A stretch of 64,000 bases of DNA from Planctomycetia bacterium (GTDB taxonomy: Bacteria; Planctomycetota; Phycisphaerae; UBA1845; UTPLA1): contig CP054187.1 of NCBI GenBank assembly GCA_015200345.1, positions 2,836,470 through 2,900,469 of the forward strand, written 5' to 3'. A program made the translations under genes and the position numbers. Of the stretch, positions 62,547 to 64,000 are shown in pieces. The stretch's first letter is position 1, and each line of letters begins with the position of its first letter. Below the pieces are notes generated by a model that worked only from the letters and a program-made list of their open reading frames with translations, did no database searches and had not been told where the DNA came from.

Positions 62547-64000
62547 CTAACTGGCGCAGTCCTGACCGTTGAGGATCTCGTTAACAAAGAGCGGGATATC
62601 GTTCATATCCAGCCCGTTGTTGTTGATGTCCGCGCACGAGCAGACGCCCGGGTTGCCGAGGAGGCAATTCACGAAACCGGCGATGTCCAAACCGTTGCGC
62701 TGGCCGTCGCCGTTGGTGTTGCCGGGGCAATTGCAACCCGCTTCACACACCGTACTGGTGACTTCAAACGCGTCGATCGCACCTTCGCAGGTCGTGTTCG
62801 TGCCGGTGTCCGCGACGGAGAACCGCACGCGAACATTGGCGGAGAGCGCCTGGTTCTGGAAGTAATCACTCACGCGGAACGAGGCAAGCGTCCAGGCCGA
62901 TGCGCTGGTCGTGATCGTCTCGACGGTCGTCCAATTGACGCCGTTGTCATTGCTGACGGCGACTACCATGCTGTCGCCGGTGCTGCCGAAAAACCACCGG
63001 GCATAGCGAATGACCGCGTCGGAACCCGACAGGTCGATCGGAGGCGAGATCAGGTGCGTCGGCCCTCCGTCGACGTCCGCCGCGCCCACCGCGCCGCCGG
63101 GGACACCTTGACCGGTGACCCAGCACATCACGTTGGGCGGACCCTCGTAGTCGTCTTCGGGCTGTGCCTGGTTGACGCCGCTGATGGTTCCAACTGGATC
63201 AACGCGCACCCACGCGCCACCCGTCAGGGATGGATCATTCTGCACGGTCCAGCCGGCATCGCTCACTTCGAAGCTTTCGAGTGAAACCGCCTCACCCGTC
63301 GCGACGGTCGCGCGATAGGTTGCCGCGGGCGCAGTGGACGGGCTGTAGAAGGTTCCCCCGCCAACCAACTGGCCGCGGATGTAATAGCGGATGAAATCAC
63401 CGCACTCGGCCGCCGGCAGGGAGGCCGTGTAGCGATCGCCGCTGACGTGCGTCATCGGAGTCGAGCTGAACGCTCCGCCGTTGATGCTGTAGAAAAGAGT
63501 GACGCTGCCGGGCTGCAACGCGCCGTTGACCGGGACCACGTCGACTTCCAGCAGGCGGGCCGTCGCCGGCTCCACCGCCTGGGGCGCGCCGCCGATGAAC
63601 GTGTAATTGATCGAGACCGGCGGAATGTTGATCCAGACTTCCATCGTATTGCAGCGGCCCAGGACGATGTCGTTGTAGCCGTCGCCGTTGATGTCGAAGA
63701 TCGCCGAGTGATACGTGCCGACGAGATTGCCGGTCGGGATGACCGACGGGCTATCCTCGCGAAGCGTCACGTTCGGCGCATTGCCAAGATTGCGGTAAAT
63801 GTGCGCCCGCCGTATGCAGCCGAAGCCGTCCACGTCCACGTCGGAGATGAACACATCCTTCCAGCCGTCATTGTTCAGGTCGACGATGATCGACTGGCTG
63901 CCGAAGCCGTCGTCCCCGCCCGCCTGGAACGAGAACGAAAACGTGTTGAAGTTCGGCGCGCCGTTCGCGTCGTTGCCCGTGTTCAACAGGTACCGGTCGG
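62547..64000 (-). CDS. FG-GAP/VCBS-repeat surface protein with dockerin-like tail (5' end outside window)
   Basis: The frame is open to the window edge at 64000, so the N-terminus is missing; about 484 codons are visible. FG-GAP/VCBS-type integrin-like repeats begin it ('IIVDLNNDGWKDVFISDV', 'AIFDINGDGYNDIVLGR'). There follow an immunoglobulin-like stretch, a jelly-roll or MAM-like segment (around 'ESFEVSDAGWTVQND', 'SPPIDLSGSDAVIRY', 'TCEGAIDAFEV') and a C-terminal dockerin-like domain ('GNTNGDGQRNGLDIAGFVNCLL', 'DINNNGLDMNDIPLFVNEIL'). It is a secreted, probably calcium-binding, surface protein. No terminator is obvious within 100 bases after the stop. Confidence 0.85.
   Translation of the reverse strand, partial: DRYLLNTGNDANGAPNFNTFSFSFQAGGDDGFGSQSIIVDLNNDGWKDVFISDVDVDGFGCIRRAHIYRNLGNAPNVTLREDSPSVIPTGNLVGTYHSAIFDINGDGYNDIVLGRCNTMEVWINIPPVSINYTFIGGAPQAVEPATARLLEVDVVPVNGALQPGSVTLFYSINGGAFSSTPMTHVSGDRYTASLPAAECGDFIRYYIRGQLVGGGTFYSPSTAPAATYRATVATGEAVSLESFEVSDAGWTVQNDPSLTGGAWVRVDPVGTISGVNQAQPEDDYEGPPNVMCWVTGQGVPGGAVGAADVDGGPTHLISPPIDLSGSDAVIRYARWFFGSTGDSMVVAVSNDNGVNWTTVETITTSASAWTLASFRVSDYFQNQALSANVRVRFSVADTGTNTTCEGAIDAFEVTSTVCEAGCNCPGNTNGDGQRNGLDIAGFVNCLLGNPGVCSCADINNNGLDMNDIPLFVNEILNGQDCAS

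Overview
This is a GC-rich chromosomal segment from a member of the Planctomycetota, most likely a Phycisphaerae-like lineage. The assignment rests on gene content, not on a database search. Signs include PEP-CTERM sorting tails, dockerin-like EF-hand modules at the C-termini of secreted redox proteins, a type II/IV-pilin-like protein with an H-X9-DG motif, PQQ-repeat proteins with a D-W-P-x-F-R-G opening, a SecE with extra membrane segments, and DUF2252 and lamin-tail proteins. The window carries about 50 intact genes plus a short decayed stretch. No prophage, insertion sequence or CRISPR array is visible.

Layout. 1-7441: a partial kinase-like/deoxyribosyltransferase-like protein, then a leftward set of glycosyltransferase, ABC ATPase, FtsX-type permease and class II aldolase. 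7464-9546: a PEP-CTERM protein with its own promoter and terminator, and a PQQ beta-propeller. 9592-15533: a tightly packed leftward operon of a HemW-like radical SAM enzyme, a chorismate-lyase-like protein, an FAD oxidoreductase, DUF3311, a sodium:solute symporter, a YbgC-type thioesterase and a small membrane protein. It looks like a metabolic unit and is the best candidate for an undescribed system here. 15723-16457: a metal-binding-type lipoprotein and a guanidinium-exporter-like SMR protein. 16490-18252: a decayed, visibly AT-richer patch with repeats, a PEP-CTERM gene interrupted by TGA, a fibronectin-like remnant and a heptamer repeat tract.

18430-25361 is a flagellar filament cluster: a sigma-28-like promoter, flagellin, a very large FliD, FliS and a TPR protein. 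25454-41553 holds secreted or surface proteins, methylmalonate-semialdehyde dehydrogenase, a PQQ-type sugar dehydrogenase lipoprotein, MutL, a PLD-like protein with an altered active site, and a di-heme peroxidase fused to a dockerin-like tail. 41722-50844 carries RtcB, a tiny hydrophobic protein, an AlgE-like porin, an HD-GYP regulator, an HExxH secreted protein, two glycosyltransferases and Maf.

50955-54972 is a translation/transcription cluster: a strong promoter, tRNA-Thr(GGT), tuf, rpmG, tRNA-Trp(CCA), secE, nusG and rplK. It ends in a hairpin right after rplK, with no rplA following. 55112-64000 has a second sodium symporter, an OmpA/MotB-like lipoprotein, a NatAB-like ABC pair, a di-heme oxidoreductase with dockerin-like repeats, and the C-terminal part of an FG-GAP/dockerin surface protein cut by the window end.

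Long open frames on the opposite strand of most genes are by-products of high GC content and are left out.
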